Shown here piece after piece: positions 9,455-18,206 of a stretch of DNA of 64,000 nt. This stretch comes from Natrinema versiforme. GTDB lineage: Archaea > Halobacteriota > Halobacteria > Halobacteriales > Natrialbaceae. The position numbers and the translations under genes are program-made. Location: assembly GCF_005576615.1 (NCBI RefSeq), contig NZ_CP040330.1:2294001-2358000 (forward strand). Direction: 5' to 3'. The notes under the pieces are model-generated. The model had not been told where the DNA came from and ran no database searches. It saw nothing but the letters and a program-made list of their open reading frames with translations. The first letter of the stretch is position 1. The number at the start of each line of letters is the position of its first letter.

Positions 9455-10467
9455 TCGGCCACCGAAAACTCGAGTCCGTCGTGTGACTCGTAGCCCCGAA
9501 GTTCGACGTCCTCGGAGGAGAGGTCGTCGATCGAGACGTCCGCCACCTCGAGGGTCGGGCGCTCGAGCGGTTCTCGGGAGAGTTGCTCGAGCAGCCCGGG
9601 GACGTGATCGAGCCGTTCATCGCCCTCGGCTTCGTCGGGCGCTTCGGACTCGAGCCACTCCCGAATCTCGAGGTACTCCTCGCGGTCGTCGACATCGGCC
9701 AGTCGCGACTGCAGCGCCTCGAGATTGTCGGCATACCAGTCGCCGCGGTCGCCGCGACCGCAGTAGACGTGCGTGTCGACGACGGTGTGGGCGAAGGTGC
9801 CCGGTTCGAAGCCGGTCTGCTGGGCGATGACCTTCGTCAGCAGCGCGTAGGCCGCGATGTTGAACGGAATGCCGAGTGCGGTATCCCCCGAGCGCTGGGT
9901 CAGATGGCAGTTCAGCCGGTCGCCCTGCACGTTGAAGACGAAGGAGTAGTGACAGGGCGGCAGCGTCGAGACGGCGGCGTTGGCGGGGTGCCACGCGTTG
10001 ACCACGAGCCGTCGCGAGTTCGGCGAATCCGAGAGCGTGTCGATGACGTACTGCAGTTGATCGAAGGTCTTCCGGCCGCCCGCCTCCTCGGTGACCCACC
10101 GGTGGCTCTCGTCGGGCCAGGACTCGCCCTCGAGTCGGGCGTCCTCGTCCGGAACCGGGAACCGACGCCAGAAGCGGCCGTACGCGGTATCCAGTAGTCC
10201 CTCTTCATCGGCCCACGCGTCCCAGATTTTGGTCTCCTCCCGAAGGTTCCGGATGTGCTCCTCGCCGGAGAGATACCAGCAGACTTCGTGGAGCATCGAG
10301 TTCCAGCGGTAGCCGTCCATCTCCTTGGTGGTGAGCAGTGGATACCCCTCCTGGAGGTCGACCTCGTAGTGCTCGCTGAACGACGAAATCGTGTCGACGC
10401 CGGTCCGATTGGGCTTGTGGGTGCCCTCTGAGAGAACCGTGTCGACTAGCTCGAGGTACTGTTGCAT
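9451..10467 (-). CDS. thyA: Thymidylate synthase (ThyA type)
   Basis: A 338-residue enzyme that methylates dUMP to dTMP with methylene-tetrahydrofolate. Seen in the sequence are the N-terminal NRTGVDT phosphate-binding arginine region, the LHEVCWYLSGE segment, the catalytic cysteine in LPPCHYSFVFNV, the QRSGDTALGIPFNIAAYALL block, and the HTVVDTHVYCGRGD dUMP-binding histidine region. An acidic insertion of about 50 residues near 245-300 explains the extra length over the bacterial enzyme. The frame is open 12 codons upstream from a GTG, but the ATG at 10467 has a TATA-like box 27 bases ahead. It is followed by folA with a 4-base overlap. Confidence 0.96.
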   Translation of the reverse strand: MQQYLELVDTVLSEGTHKPNRTGVDTISSFSEHYEVDLQEGYPLLTTKEMDGYRWNSMLHEVCWYLSGEEHIRNLREETKIWDAWADEEGLLDTAYGRFWRRFPVPDEDARLEGESWPDESHRWVTEEAGGRKTFDQLQYVIDTLSDSPNSRRLVVNAWHPANAAVSTLPPCHYSFVFNVQGDRLNCHLTQRSGDTALGIPFNIAAYALLTKVIAQQTGFEPGTFAHTVVDTHVYCGRGDRGDWYADNLEALQSRLADVDDREEYLEIREWLESEAPDEAEGDERLDHVPGLLEQLSREPLERPTLEVADVSIDDLSSEDVELRGYESHDGLEFSVAE

Positions 10468-10488
10468 TGCACTCCAATTCGGAGTCCC

Positions 10489-10500
10489 GACTAAAATCTT
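10489..10500 (-). promoter_or_regulatory. TATA-like box of thyA-folA
   Basis: On the minus strand AAGATTTTAGTC is centred about 27 bases before the thyA ATG, the spacing of leaderless haloarchaeal messages. Confidence 0.55.
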
Positions 10501-10802
10501 CACCTATCGACGGACGCGATGTTCAATTCTCTGTAATGATCGGGAACACCACGAAAGTCCCACTCACGGTGGCGTGGTCGATCAGCTGACACGGGGGCTT
10601 TCGTGGTGGTATTAGCGGCACAGTCTTCCAACCACCCTACCACTTTCATCGCGCTGTCAAACACTCTATCCGTATCGGGGACTCGTCGAGTGCGACGTTC
10701 CAAGCGACCCGTCATCGGTGCTCGAGGCTCACCTCCCGACGAGGAGTACGGCGGAGAGCGGCGGCTTCCTGTTCTACGTCTAACGTTTTATGACGGTTCA
10801 GG
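10501..10802. other. Gene-poor spacer with an inverted repeat
   Basis: The 335-base gap between thyA and the CPBP protease gene has no convincing reading frame. Its one clear structure is an inverted repeat: CACCACGAAAGTCCC (10547-10561) with GGGGCTTTCGTGGTG (10594-10608), one mismatch, loop of 32 bases. The arms could be the ends of a decayed small mobile element or a stem in an untranslated RNA. The rest shows nothing I can name. Confidence 0.6.
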
Positions 10803-11807
10803 CTATTCCTCGCGGTCGGCATCGGCGGGAAGTACTCGCTCGGCGATCGAAACCTCGCCGTCCATCGCGTACAGCCAGAGGCAGATCAGAGCGACGCCGA
10901 AGAGGAGTCTAACGATCCAGAACTCGACGCCAACAAGGAGCGACGGGTTGCCGGTCTGCTCGGCGACGATCAGCGACGGCAGTGTCAGCTCGGGATCGGT
11001 TGAAACGGGTTGCTGGCGAACGCTGAGGACGACGACACCGCCGAAGTGGACGCCGATCGGCAGCGCCAGCTGGCCCGTGAGGACGTAGGCCGTCGCGAAC
11101 AGGACGCCACCGATGGCGCTCGTGATAACGGTCGCGAGACCACCGCTGAAGAGGTGCAGCGCGCCGAATACGGGGAGGGTGACGGCGACCGCACCGACGA
11201 CGGCCGTCGTCGAACCCGGCAATCTGGATCGGAGACCTTCGGCCGCGTTTCCGATCAGAACGGCGCGGAACACGATTTCCTCAAATGCATTGTTCGCGAG
11301 GAAAAAGGGAACCAGCACCAAGAGGACGATTCCACCCAGCAGCGGGGAGTCGACGCCGACGCCGGTCACCGCCGTATCAAGCGTGACATACCCTCGAGCG
11401 ACCTGGTAGCCGATCGCGCCCGCACTGGCGGCGACGCCGATGCCGGCTCCGGCGGCGAAGTCCGTTACCCACCGTCGGGACGCGTCGAACCCGTAGCTCG
11501 AGATGGAACGTCCATCGAGCCGTGACGCGACGAACAACCCAGCGACGCCCGCGAAGGCGACGACTGCCGACACTCCGAGAAATAGTACCGCGGTGGCGAC
11601 CACTTTCGATGCTCCGTCTGCGGTTGCCTCGAGCACGCCGGCTGCGAAGCGGTTGACCAGCACCTGACCAACGGCGTAGATCGTCATGGCGACGACCAGC
11701 GGGACGAGTATCCGCCAGGTAGCGCGCAGTCGGTTTCGGCTCGAGTCGTACAGCAGCCGCTCACTGATGGATCGATTGGCGGTTCCATCGGCTGTGGATT
11801 CGGCCAT
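10803..11807 (-). CDS. CPBP-family intramembrane metalloprotease
   Basis: A 334-residue membrane protein with about eight hydrophobic helices. The family motifs are present: EEIVFR (Glu176, Glu177, Arg181), FGALHLF (His218) and a last conserved histidine in GVHFGG (His254). In type II CAAX-processing and related proteases these residues hold the catalytic metal. In the last motif the usual asparagine is replaced by valine. Substrates are unknown; bacterial relatives include bacteriocin-immunity and prenyl-protein proteases. The ATG at 11807 was chosen because it gives a short acidic lead before the first helix; nine further codons upstream are open. Confidence 0.88.
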   Translation of the reverse strand: MAESTADGTANRSISERLLYDSSRNRLRATWRILVPLVVAMTIYAVGQVLVNRFAAGVLEATADGASKVVATAVLFLGVSAVVAFAGVAGLFVASRLDGRSISSYGFDASRRWVTDFAAGAGIGVAASAGAIGYQVARGYVTLDTAVTGVGVDSPLLGGIVLLVLVPFFLANNAFEEIVFRAVLIGNAAEGLRSRLPGSTTAVVGAVAVTLPVFGALHLFSGGLATVITSAIGGVLFATAYVLTGQLALPIGVHFGGVVVLSVRQQPVSTDPELTLPSLIVAEQTGNPSLLVGVEFWIVRLLFGVALICLWLYAMDGEVSIAERVLPADADREE

Positions 11808-11927
11808 GGGTCCGACTACCGGCCTGGCTACCAAATACCGTCTATCGCAGCTTCAGAAGCAGAACCCGTGCCCGGTACCCATCCTTGGTCGCGCGTTCGA
11901 GAGCAGTACTCCGATCGAATACGTCGG

Positions 11928-12272
11928 TTACTCGTCGAGACCTCCTTGGCTATCGCCGGCTCGCGAGCGACCGGGATCCATTGTAATCGCGCGGAGGATA
12001 CAGAGGAACGCGAAGACATTGGTCACTTGATACACAGTTATCGTCTCGAACTCGGAGACTTCGGCAACCCTCGTGACGACTGTCATCGTGATTTCAGGGA
12101 CGATGATCGCGGCGAATCCGACCGCGAGGAATAACATGGGACGGCTCTGGTTCCGTCGATAGCCCTGAAATGCGACGATGACAATGGCGAGGCCGAGAAC
12201 GGTCAGGATGAGAAACAGGCTTCCCTGTGCGATCGCTTCGAACGACGTGTCGATGGTCGGAATCATAGTCAC
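11928..12272 (-). CDS. Small haloarchaeal membrane protein paired with a winged-helix regulator
   Basis: A 114-residue protein with three predicted membrane helices (about 15-33, 47-68 and 80-97) and a charged cytoplasmic tail. Its GTG start overlaps the stop of the upstream winged-helix gene in GTGA, so they are translationally coupled; an ATG two codons later is an alternative. Such regulator/membrane pairs are common in haloarchaea and I believe this matches the DUF7521 group, from memory. A membrane sensor acting on the regulator is a reasonable guess, not shown. Confidence 0.8.
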   Translation of the reverse strand: MTMIPTIDTSFEAIAQGSLFLILTVLGLAIVIVAFQGYRRNQSRPMLFLAVGFAAIIVPEITMTVVTRVAEVSEFETITVYQVTNVFAFLCILRAITMDPGRSRAGDSQGGLDE

Positions 12273-12610
12273 ATCTCCTCGATTAGTCTAGTGAATCGGT
12301 CGGCGGGCGTGTCCGTGCGCTCGATCTCCAGCTCGAATCCCTCCTGGGTGAGATCAACCGTCAGGCGACGAACGTTCGTCCGATACACCTTGTAGTGGTT
12401 GCCATCGCGCTCGGGAACCGTCGACGCCACGACGAGATCGTGTTCGCGAAGCGTCTCGAGCCGTCGATAGATCGTTACCGTCGAGACATCGCAGCGATCA
12501 GCGAGCGCGCTCGCCGACAGCGATTCCGTGCGGGCGTGAACGAGGATGGACCGGGCCACGGCGTCTTCCAGAACGCCGCCGATGGTTTCGATGTCGCAGT
12601 CCTCGTCCAT
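12269..12610 (-). CDS. Winged helix-turn-helix transcriptional regulator
   Basis: A 113-residue DNA-binding protein. Residues 12-60 have the helix-turn-helix order of ArsR/TrmB-like regulators (LEDAVARSILVHA, then ALADRCDVSTVTIYRRLETL), followed by a wing with VPERDGNHYKVY and a C-terminal amphipathic segment. The frame stays open for 63 codons upstream, but the ATG at 12610 is favoured because a TATA-like TTACCTTACA lies 24-33 bases ahead of it and the protein then has the usual family length. It is coupled by GTGA to the membrane protein downstream, which it may control or be controlled by. Confidence 0.88.
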   Translation of the reverse strand: MDEDCDIETIGGVLEDAVARSILVHARTESLSASALADRCDVSTVTIYRRLETLREHDLVVASTVPERDGNHYKVYRTNVRRLTVDLTQEGFELEIERTDTPADRFTRLIEEM

Positions 12611-12633
12611 GGCTGGCAGTCCATTTCGGGTAG

Positions 12634-12644
12634 TGTAAGGTAAC
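12634..12644 (-). promoter_or_regulatory. TATA-like box of the winged-helix/membrane pair
   Basis: Minus-strand GTTACCTTACA, centred near -29 from the ATG at 12610. It supports the internal start chosen for the regulator. Confidence 0.5.
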
Positions 12645-12835
12645 CTCCGCAACTTCACGATCTGAAGCCGCGCAAGTGTCCGTTCGAATTGATTCGTAAT
12701 CGGAGGCACTCTCGCCGCGTCACTCAGCGCTTGCAGCCACAGGATTCGTTCGCGGAGTTCGTTCGGGGTTATACCGACATCGTCTGGAGGGAACTGCATC
12801 CAAACGAGTCAATCCCTCACCTGTGACGGAGTCGT

Positions 12836-12967
12836 ATGACCGATTCGACCGAGTCGGAACTGTTCAGGACCATCGCCGAGCGAATGGCCGACGAACTGGC
12901 GCTCGACGCGACCGGCCACGACACCCACACGCTTGGTACGTCTTTTCGTTCGGACAGGAGATTGTGA
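12836..12967 (+). pseudogene. Truncated 5' end of a gene
   Basis: An ATG opens a frame of 43 codons. The first 32 codons look truly coding: GC-rich third positions and an acidic, helix-like sequence (MTDSTESELFRTIAERMADE). After about base 12931 codon choice collapses (CTT GGT ACG TCT TTT CGT) and a stop follows at 12967. This is what remains when a gene loses its 3' part. The family was not identified. It abuts a second remnant on the opposite strand. Confidence 0.5.
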
Positions 12968-12968
12968 A

Positions 12969-13220
12969 TCAAGAGGGTGCGGACGACTCGTGGTCGGTGC
13001 GGCCGCGCTCACACGCGACCTCCACCGCGTTGTCGGTGGCAAGGAATTCGTCCATCCGCGCGATGAGGACGCCGCCATCGAACCGTGACGCCGCGAAGAC
13101 GGTGCCCGAATCGAACTGTGGCGCGGTAAGCGGAAAGCGAGTCCATGCAGCCAGCTGTCGGAAGAGCACCCCGGCTGCGAAGGACTGGAGGAACAGATGG
13201 GGGGTCCATATGTGTGATAT
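12969..13220 (-). pseudogene. Truncated 3' end of a gene
   Basis: On the minus strand a frame is open from the stop at 13221-13223 down to TGA at 12969. About 76 residues read like a natural protein tail, for example HLFLQSFAAGVLFRQLAAW and then DGGVLIARMDEFLATDNAVE, with coding-type third positions. No start codon of its own family length is present and the upstream part of the gene is missing. Together with the 5' fragment next to it, this marks a deletion or recombination scar. The family was not identified. Confidence 0.45.
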
Positions 13221-13359
13221 TTAGGCGATTACGTCTATCTCTACTATCGCTTCTATCTCTTCATCGCACTCGATCACGCCACCCGAATAGCCACGACCGT
13301 GCATATTTCCGCTCGAGGAAAGAGCAACGCTTACAGGTTCGTGCGTTCCGCTATCGACC

Positions 13360-14652
13360 ATGCGAGAGAACGTCCTATTGATCGGGGGTGGCGGCCGCGA
13401 GCACGCCATCGCCCGCGCGCTCGAGGACAGTGAGGCCGACCTCTACGCCTGTGCCGGCAACAAGAACCCCGGCATCGCCCGCATCGCGACCGGGTTCGAG
13501 ACGCTCGAGACGACTGACCCGACGGCGGTCGTCGAGTACGCCGAGGAGGTCGATGCAACTATCGCCGTCATCGGCCCGGAAGCGCCCCTCGAGGCCGGCG
13601 TCGCGGACGAACTCGAGGCCGCGGGGGTCTACCCGTTCGGCCCGAAGGAATCAGACGCCCGAATCGAGACGGACAAGGCCTTCCAGCGCCGGTTCATGCG
13701 GGAAAACGACGTGCCGGGCTGTCCGGACTTCGAGACCTTCGACGACATGGAGGCCGCCTGTGACTTCATCGACGAGTACGACGGCGACCTCGCGATCAAG
13801 CCCGCCGGGCTGACCGGCGGCAAGGGCGTCAAGGTCATCGGCGATCAGGTCACCGCCGAGGAGGGCAAGAAGTACATCCGCGAGTCCGACTACGACCGGA
13901 TCGTCCTCGAGGAGCGGCTGATCGGCGAGGAGTTCACGATTCAGGCGTTCGTCGCGAACGGTGAGTTCCGGACTGCGCCTGCAGTGCAGGACCACAAGCG
14001 CGCCTACGAAGGCGACGAGGGGCCGAACACGGGCGGGATGGGCAGCTACTCCGACGCGACGAACGAGCTGCCGTTCATGACCGAATCCGACTACGACGAG
14101 GCCGTCGAGATCATCGAGGCGACCGTCGACGCCCTCGAGGACTACCGGGGTATCCTCTACGGCCAGTTCATGCTGACCGAGACCGGCCCGCGCGTCGTCG
14201 AGTTCAACGCCCGTTTCGGCGACCCCGAGGCGATGAACACGCTGCCGGTCCTCGAGACCGACTTCCTCGAGATCCTGACCGCCGCCCGCGACGGTAACGC
14301 GCCGCCGGCACTCGAGTTCGCCGAGCAGGCGACGGTCTGTAAGTACGCCGTGCCGGACGGCTACCCGACCGATCCGGAGTCGGGTGCGAAGGTCCAAGTC
14401 GATGAAGAGAGCGCTGGCGACGCGTTGCTCTACTACGCCAGCGTGGACGAACGCGACGACGGCATTTACACGACCACCTCGCGGTCGTTCGCGCTGGTCG
14501 GCGTCGCAGACTCGATCGACGAGGCCGAGGAGATCGCCGAGGACGCGCTCGCGGTCGCCGGCGAGGAGGGACTGCGCGTGCGCCACGACATCGGCACAGC
14601 CGACCTCATCCAGCGCCGGATCGACCACATGGCGGAACTCCGCGGCGAGTAA
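13360..14652 (+). CDS. purD: Phosphoribosylamine-glycine ligase
   Basis: A 430-residue ATP-grasp enzyme of purine synthesis that joins glycine to phosphoribosylamine. It opens with NVLLIGGGGREHAIARAL, the classic N-terminal loop, and has the ATP-grasp segments IKPAGLTGGKGVKVI near residue 147 and LEERLIGEEFTIQAF near 185. The nucleotide and metal site ARFGDPEAMNTLPVL is near 286. Length matches the family. The ATG lies about 30 bases after a CTTACAGG TATA-like box. It stands alone; the nearest folate-linked genes, folD and glyA, are 10 kb downstream. Confidence 0.97.
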   Translation: MRENVLLIGGGGREHAIARALEDSEADLYACAGNKNPGIARIATGFETLETTDPTAVVEYAEEVDATIAVIGPEAPLEAGVADELEAAGVYPFGPKESDARIETDKAFQRRFMRENDVPGCPDFETFDDMEAACDFIDEYDGDLAIKPAGLTGGKGVKVIGDQVTAEEGKKYIRESDYDRIVLEERLIGEEFTIQAFVANGEFRTAPAVQDHKRAYEGDEGPNTGGMGSYSDATNELPFMTESDYDEAVEIIEATVDALEDYRGILYGQFMLTETGPRVVEFNARFGDPEAMNTLPVLETDFLEILTAARDGNAPPALEFAEQATVCKYAVPDGYPTDPESGAKVQVDEESAGDALLYYASVDERDDGIYTTTSRSFALVGVADSIDEAEEIAEDALAVAGEEGLRVRHDIGTADLIQRRIDHMAELRGE

Positions 14653-14717
14653 CGGCCCGATCGACCGAGCCGCGTCGGAAACAATGCGCTCGAGCCCGCG
14701 ATCGACGCTCTCGACTT

Positions 14718-16076
14718 CTATGCGGAGCGCTCCGCCGCGACGTCTGCGATCGTCTCGAGCAGCAGTCGCGACCCGAGTTCGATCTCGCGCTCGGTGACGT
14801 CGAGCGGCGGCAGCAATCGCAGCGTCTTGTAGCCGCAGCCGAGGGTCAACAGGCCGCGGCGGAACGCGCCCTCGAGGACCGCGTCGCGACGCTCTTTGGT
14901 ATCGAATTCGACGGCGAGCATGAGTCCGCGACCGCGGACCTCAACCGCGCCGGGCGCGTCGCCGTCCGCGATGGCGTCCTCGAGTCGCGCGCGGAAGTGC
15001 TCGCCGCGCTCGCGGACGTTCGCGAGCAGGTCGTCCTCGTGGATGGTATCGATGGTGAGCACGCCCTGCATGGCCGCGATGAGATCGCCCGCGCCCCACG
15101 TCGAGGAGAGACGGCTCTTTTCGGTGGGGAAGATATCCGACCGCGATATCGTCGCGCCCACGCGCAGCCCCTTCCCGCTCGTGATGACATCCGGCGTGAG
15201 ATCGAGGTGGTCGACGGCCCACAGCTCGCCCGTCCGTCCGATCCCCGACTGGATCTCGTCGGCGATGATTCGGAGGCCGTACCGCTCGCGGAGCGCCTCG
15301 AGGTCGCGGGCGAAGTCGGGATGGGCGACCCGGTAGCCGCCCTCGCCCTGGATCGGCTCGAGGATGAGGTAGGCGACCTCGGCAGGATCGATGACGCCGC
15401 GCTCGGGATGGAGCGCGTCGGCGACGACGTTCCCGCCGGGCCCGTCGGTTCGCCAGCGGGTTTCGTACGCCTCGTCGGTCGCGGGATAGGGGACGCTGAC
15501 GACGCCCGGAATTTCCGGGTAGCCGCTGCGGTGGACGGCTTTCGAGCGGTTGAGCGAGAGCGCGCCCAGCGTTCGGCCGTGGAAGGCGCCGTCGAAGGTA
15601 ACGGCGCGGTGGCCGCCCGCGGCGTAGCAGATCTTGATGGCGTTCTCGATGGCCTCCGCGCCGGAGTTCGAGAGGAAGACCCGATCCATGTCGTAGTGCT
15701 CTGTCATCGCGACCAGCCGGTCCATCAGCTGGGTCGGGCCGGGGAAATCGGGGTCCTCGGGGCGGCCGCCGCCGCTGACGTAGAAGTCCTGCCCGGCGAT
15801 CTTCAGCGGGTCGACGAGGTCGAACTCGCGGAGTTTCTCCCGGATCGTCGGATTGTTGTAACCGAGCGGCGCGGCCGCGACGTGGCTCGTGAAATCCAGC
15901 AAGACGTTGCCGTCGACATCGGTACAGAACGGGCCGACCGCCTCACCACCGGCGTCCCAGACGAACTCGTAGACGTACGTGCTCGGGGCGGCGAACCGGT
16001 GGTGGTAGTCGACCCACTCGCTCGCCCGTTCGCCGGGAATCGCGTCTCCCTGCGGTTCGACCGTTGCTCGGTCCAT
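14718..16076 (-). CDS. Class III PLP-dependent aminotransferase
   Basis: A 452-residue aminotransferase. The PLP lysine is Lys302 in TSGKGLRVG; the cofactor-phosphate and ring contacts appear as SNSGAEAIENAIK (about 125) and IADEIQSGIGRTG (about 265). The family includes acetylornithine, GABA, lysine-6- and ornithine aminotransferases and an archaeal amino-acid racemase branch; the substrate cannot be assigned from these motifs. The long open frame upstream of the ATG at 16076 overlaps the next gene and is an artefact of GC-rich DNA. The downstream end converges with purD. Confidence 0.9.
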   Translation of the reverse strand: MDRATVEPQGDAIPGERASEWVDYHHRFAAPSTYVYEFVWDAGGEAVGPFCTDVDGNVLLDFTSHVAAAPLGYNNPTIREKLREFDLVDPLKIAGQDFYVSGGGRPEDPDFPGPTQLMDRLVAMTEHYDMDRVFLSNSGAEAIENAIKICYAAGGHRAVTFDGAFHGRTLGALSLNRSKAVHRSGYPEIPGVVSVPYPATDEAYETRWRTDGPGGNVVADALHPERGVIDPAEVAYLILEPIQGEGGYRVAHPDFARDLEALRERYGLRIIADEIQSGIGRTGELWAVDHLDLTPDVITSGKGLRVGATISRSDIFPTEKSRLSSTWGAGDLIAAMQGVLTIDTIHEDDLLANVRERGEHFRARLEDAIADGDAPGAVEVRGRGLMLAVEFDTKERRDAVLEGAFRRGLLTLGCGYKTLRLLPPLDVTEREIELGSRLLLETIADVAAERSA

Positions 16077-16117
16077 ATGATCCCTTCGGTCGCCGGCGGC
16101 TAAAACTACTCGACGCC

Positions 16118-17416
16118 CTAGATGACGATGAGAATCGACGCGATAGCCCCGCCCAACAGCAGAATCGTGCTGTAGGCCGCGACCCGGTTCCGGAAGCCGT
16201 CGTTCGTCGAGGTCGCCGCCAGCAGTGCCTTGACCACGATGCTCGAGACCGTCGCGAGCAAAATTGCGATCGTCGCCTCCGCGGGACCCAGTTGGCCGCC
16301 GCGGTAGAGGACGACCGCCGAGGTGGTCGCGCCGGCGCTCGAGACGAAGCCGCTGGCGACGGCCGTCGCGTAGAAGCCGAGGGTTCCGAACCACGTCTCG
16401 GCCAGCGAACCGAAGACGAGGACGGCGAGGAAGACGGCCCCGAACGCGAGGGCGTTCTTCAGCGAGAACGGGCTCTCGAGTTCCATCGGACCGGACTCGC
16501 TCCAGTCGGCGGTGAGCGCGGCGACGGCGAACGCCAGCAGGATGACGGTACCGAGCGGGACGACGGCCTCGATCAGGATATCGCTCCCGCTGCCGGCCGT
16601 GAAGCCGACCGCGATCGCGAGGTTGCGGGCGGCCATAGCGGCGTTTGCGAGCAAGATCGCAGCGACGGCGTAGGAGGAGGCTTCGGGCCGCTGGTTGACG
16701 TGATCGAGCATCGTCCCGACGACGGCCGTCGAGGAGGCCAGCCCGCCGAAGAAGCCGGTGATCGCGATGCCGCGGCCGCCGTAGGTCGAGACGATCGCGT
16801 AGTTCGCGATGCCGATGCCCGCCACGGCGACGACCATCAGCCAGATGACCTGGGGCTCGAGCGGGATGGTGATGCCCGCGATTTCTGGCTCGTAGGTCGC
16901 GGGGAGGATCGGGTAGATGACGAACGCGAGGATAGCGAACTCCGTGGTCGAGCGCATCTCCTCGCGGGAGAGCCCCCACGCGAACTCGTGGAGTTCCCGC
17001 TTCAAGATCAGGAGCAGCGACGAGAGGACGGCGACCGTGACCCCCTCGATGATGAACCCGACGGCGACCAGCGAGCCGACGCCGTAGGCGACGAGCATCG
17101 ACACCGAGGTCGTCAGCGAGAGGCCGGTTTCCTCCGGATCGTCCTCGGTGAGCCCCTGGACGGCGAGCAGGACACCCTGAACGATGACGAGCAGTCCGCC
17201 CAGTAAGAGGAGGCTCTCTCCGACGCCACCCTCGTTGACGAGTACCGTAAAGACCGCGCCGAGCAGGCTAATCAGGGAGAACGTCCGGATACCGGCGGAC
17301 TTCTGGGACCACTCGCGCTCGAGCCCGAGGAACATCCCCAGCGCGCTCGCGAGGGCGAGCCGGACGACCGTCTCCTCGAGGGGCGGATCGGTGAGTTGCA
17401 GCGCGACCTCGTTCAC
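16118..17416 (-). CDS. MgtC/SapB plus DUF4010 membrane protein
   Basis: A 432-residue protein with about 12 membrane helices. The first 140 residues match the MgtC/SapB fold, with the signature GLEREWSQKSAGIRTF after the first helix. The rest matches DUF4010, including a GGLASSTAVVGTML segment near 220 and SSAGATTSAVVLY near 370. MgtC relatives are tied to Mg2+ stress and ATP synthase control in bacteria, but the archaeal role is unknown. It begins with GTG and is 117 bases downstream of the PadR gene on the same strand, so PadR could control it. Confidence 0.88.
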   Translation of the reverse strand: MNEVALQLTDPPLEETVVRLALASALGMFLGLEREWSQKSAGIRTFSLISLLGAVFTVLVNEGGVGESLLLLGGLLVIVQGVLLAVQGLTEDDPEETGLSLTTSVSMLVAYGVGSLVAVGFIIEGVTVAVLSSLLLILKRELHEFAWGLSREEMRSTTEFAILAFVIYPILPATYEPEIAGITIPLEPQVIWLMVVAVAGIGIANYAIVSTYGGRGIAITGFFGGLASSTAVVGTMLDHVNQRPEASSYAVAAILLANAAMAARNLAIAVGFTAGSGSDILIEAVVPLGTVILLAFAVAALTADWSESGPMELESPFSLKNALAFGAVFLAVLVFGSLAETWFGTLGFYATAVASGFVSSAGATTSAVVLYRGGQLGPAEATIAILLATVSSIVVKALLAATSTNDGFRNRVAAYSTILLLGGAIASILIVI

Positions 17417-17533
17417 TGCTGATCATTTGCCGTGATTGCATATAAGCGACGTGCCGAGAGATCGGAGAGCGATAGCGATCGCTGCAGGGGACCAGTGACG
17501 TGACGGAATCGAGTCTCCGACGAGCGGGGCGCG

Positions 17534-17809
17534 CTACAGATCGACGTACTGGGTCTCCCACTCGCGGCGCGCCTCGAGTTCGCGGCGGCCGCGGCGGGTG
17601 AGCGTATAGAAGTTCGTCCGCCGGTCGCGCCGGCCCTTTTCGACGAGCCCCTTGTCGACGAGGGTGTCGAGGTTGGGGTAGAGCCGCCCGTGGTGGATCT
17701 CCTTCTCGTAGTACTGCTCGAGTTCCTCTTTGATCGCCAGTCCGTGGGGCTCATCCTCGCCAGCGATGACGTAGAGTAGGTCACGCTGGAATCCTGTCAG
17801 GTCGTACAT
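17534..17809 (-). CDS. PadR-family transcriptional regulator
   Basis: A 91-residue winged-helix protein with the PadR order: LTGFQRDLLYVIAG, an EPHGLAIKEELEQYY helix pair, the wing LYPNLDTLVDKGLVEKG and DRRTNFYTLTRRGRREL. This short form, without the C-terminal dimerisation domain, is very common in haloarchaea. A TATA-like ATTAAAA stretch lies upstream on the minus strand. It may control itself and the MgtC/DUF4010 gene downstream; that is inferred from position. Confidence 0.93.
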   Translation of the reverse strand: MYDLTGFQRDLLYVIAGEDEPHGLAIKEELEQYYEKEIHHGRLYPNLDTLVDKGLVEKGRRDRRTNFYTLTRRGRRELEARREWETQYVDL

Positions 17810-17840
17810 TGGGAAAGTACCACTCTCACTTACTGTCGAA

Positions 17841-17850
17841 TTTTAATAAG
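17841..17850 (-). promoter_or_regulatory. TATA-like box of the PadR gene
   Basis: Minus-strand CTTATTAAAA centred about 37 bases before the ATG, which would leave a leader of about ten bases. Confidence 0.45.
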
Positions 17851-18095
17851 GCTATCGGGTTGTTACGATCGAAAGAGGCCTATTACCAGCGAGGAGTCTC
17901 GTTTTCACTGCTCACGATTCATAACACCCGTGACGAATCCCCCGCCGAACCACACATAATGCGCAGTTCATGTTTACAGTTCAGTAGTTACGTTTCGGTA
18001 CAATTATATTGAACGAGCACGATAGCCAGCGGCTCGAGATCGATCGAGACGATCCACAAGCGTCGCCACTGTGTCGTGTGAGTTCGAAACAGGAA
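17851..18095. other. AT-richer spacer, no gene seen
   Basis: This part of the 454-base gap between the PadR gene and the small protein at 18264 has lower GC than its surroundings, with an AT-rich patch at 17981-18015 (GTACAATTATATTGAAC). I see no convincing reading frame. It could hold promoter elements or the debris of an insertion. Confidence 0.4.
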
Positions 18096-18185
18096 AGCAG
18101 ATCGCGTGACGGAAAAATGTCACGCGATCGCTTGCCGCCCTGAATTGGTCCCCGCTGACGCTTCGGCCCTCCAAGCGAAGCGTCA
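18096..18185 (-). ncRNA. Candidate structured small RNA with two hairpins
   Basis: Two perfect hairpins lie in tandem. TGACGCTTCG (18156-18165) pairs with CGAAGCGTCA (18176-18185) across a 10-base loop, and GATCGCGTGAC (18100-18110) pairs with GTCACGCGATC (18119-18129) across an 8-base loop. Read on the minus strand, a TATA-like TTTAAGTA at 18207-18214 is centred 27 bases before 18183, exactly where the first hairpin begins. After the second hairpin the minus strand has the pyrimidine-rich TGCTTTCCTGTTTC, a plausible archaeal terminator. No reading frame of quality covers it. The RNA and its strand are inferred. Confidence 0.4.
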
Positions 18186-18206
18186 CGTGGATGATTCCGC
18201 TGAGTG

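Noticed and set aside
10501..10715. Minus-strand frame of 71 residues in the thyA-CPBP spacer
   Set aside because: Composition is not coding-like and it contains the inverted repeat; no family was recognised.
16077..16979. Long N-terminal extension of the class III aminotransferase
   Set aside because: It would run through the MgtC/DUF4010 gene on the same strand in another frame. GC-rich DNA keeps false frames open here.
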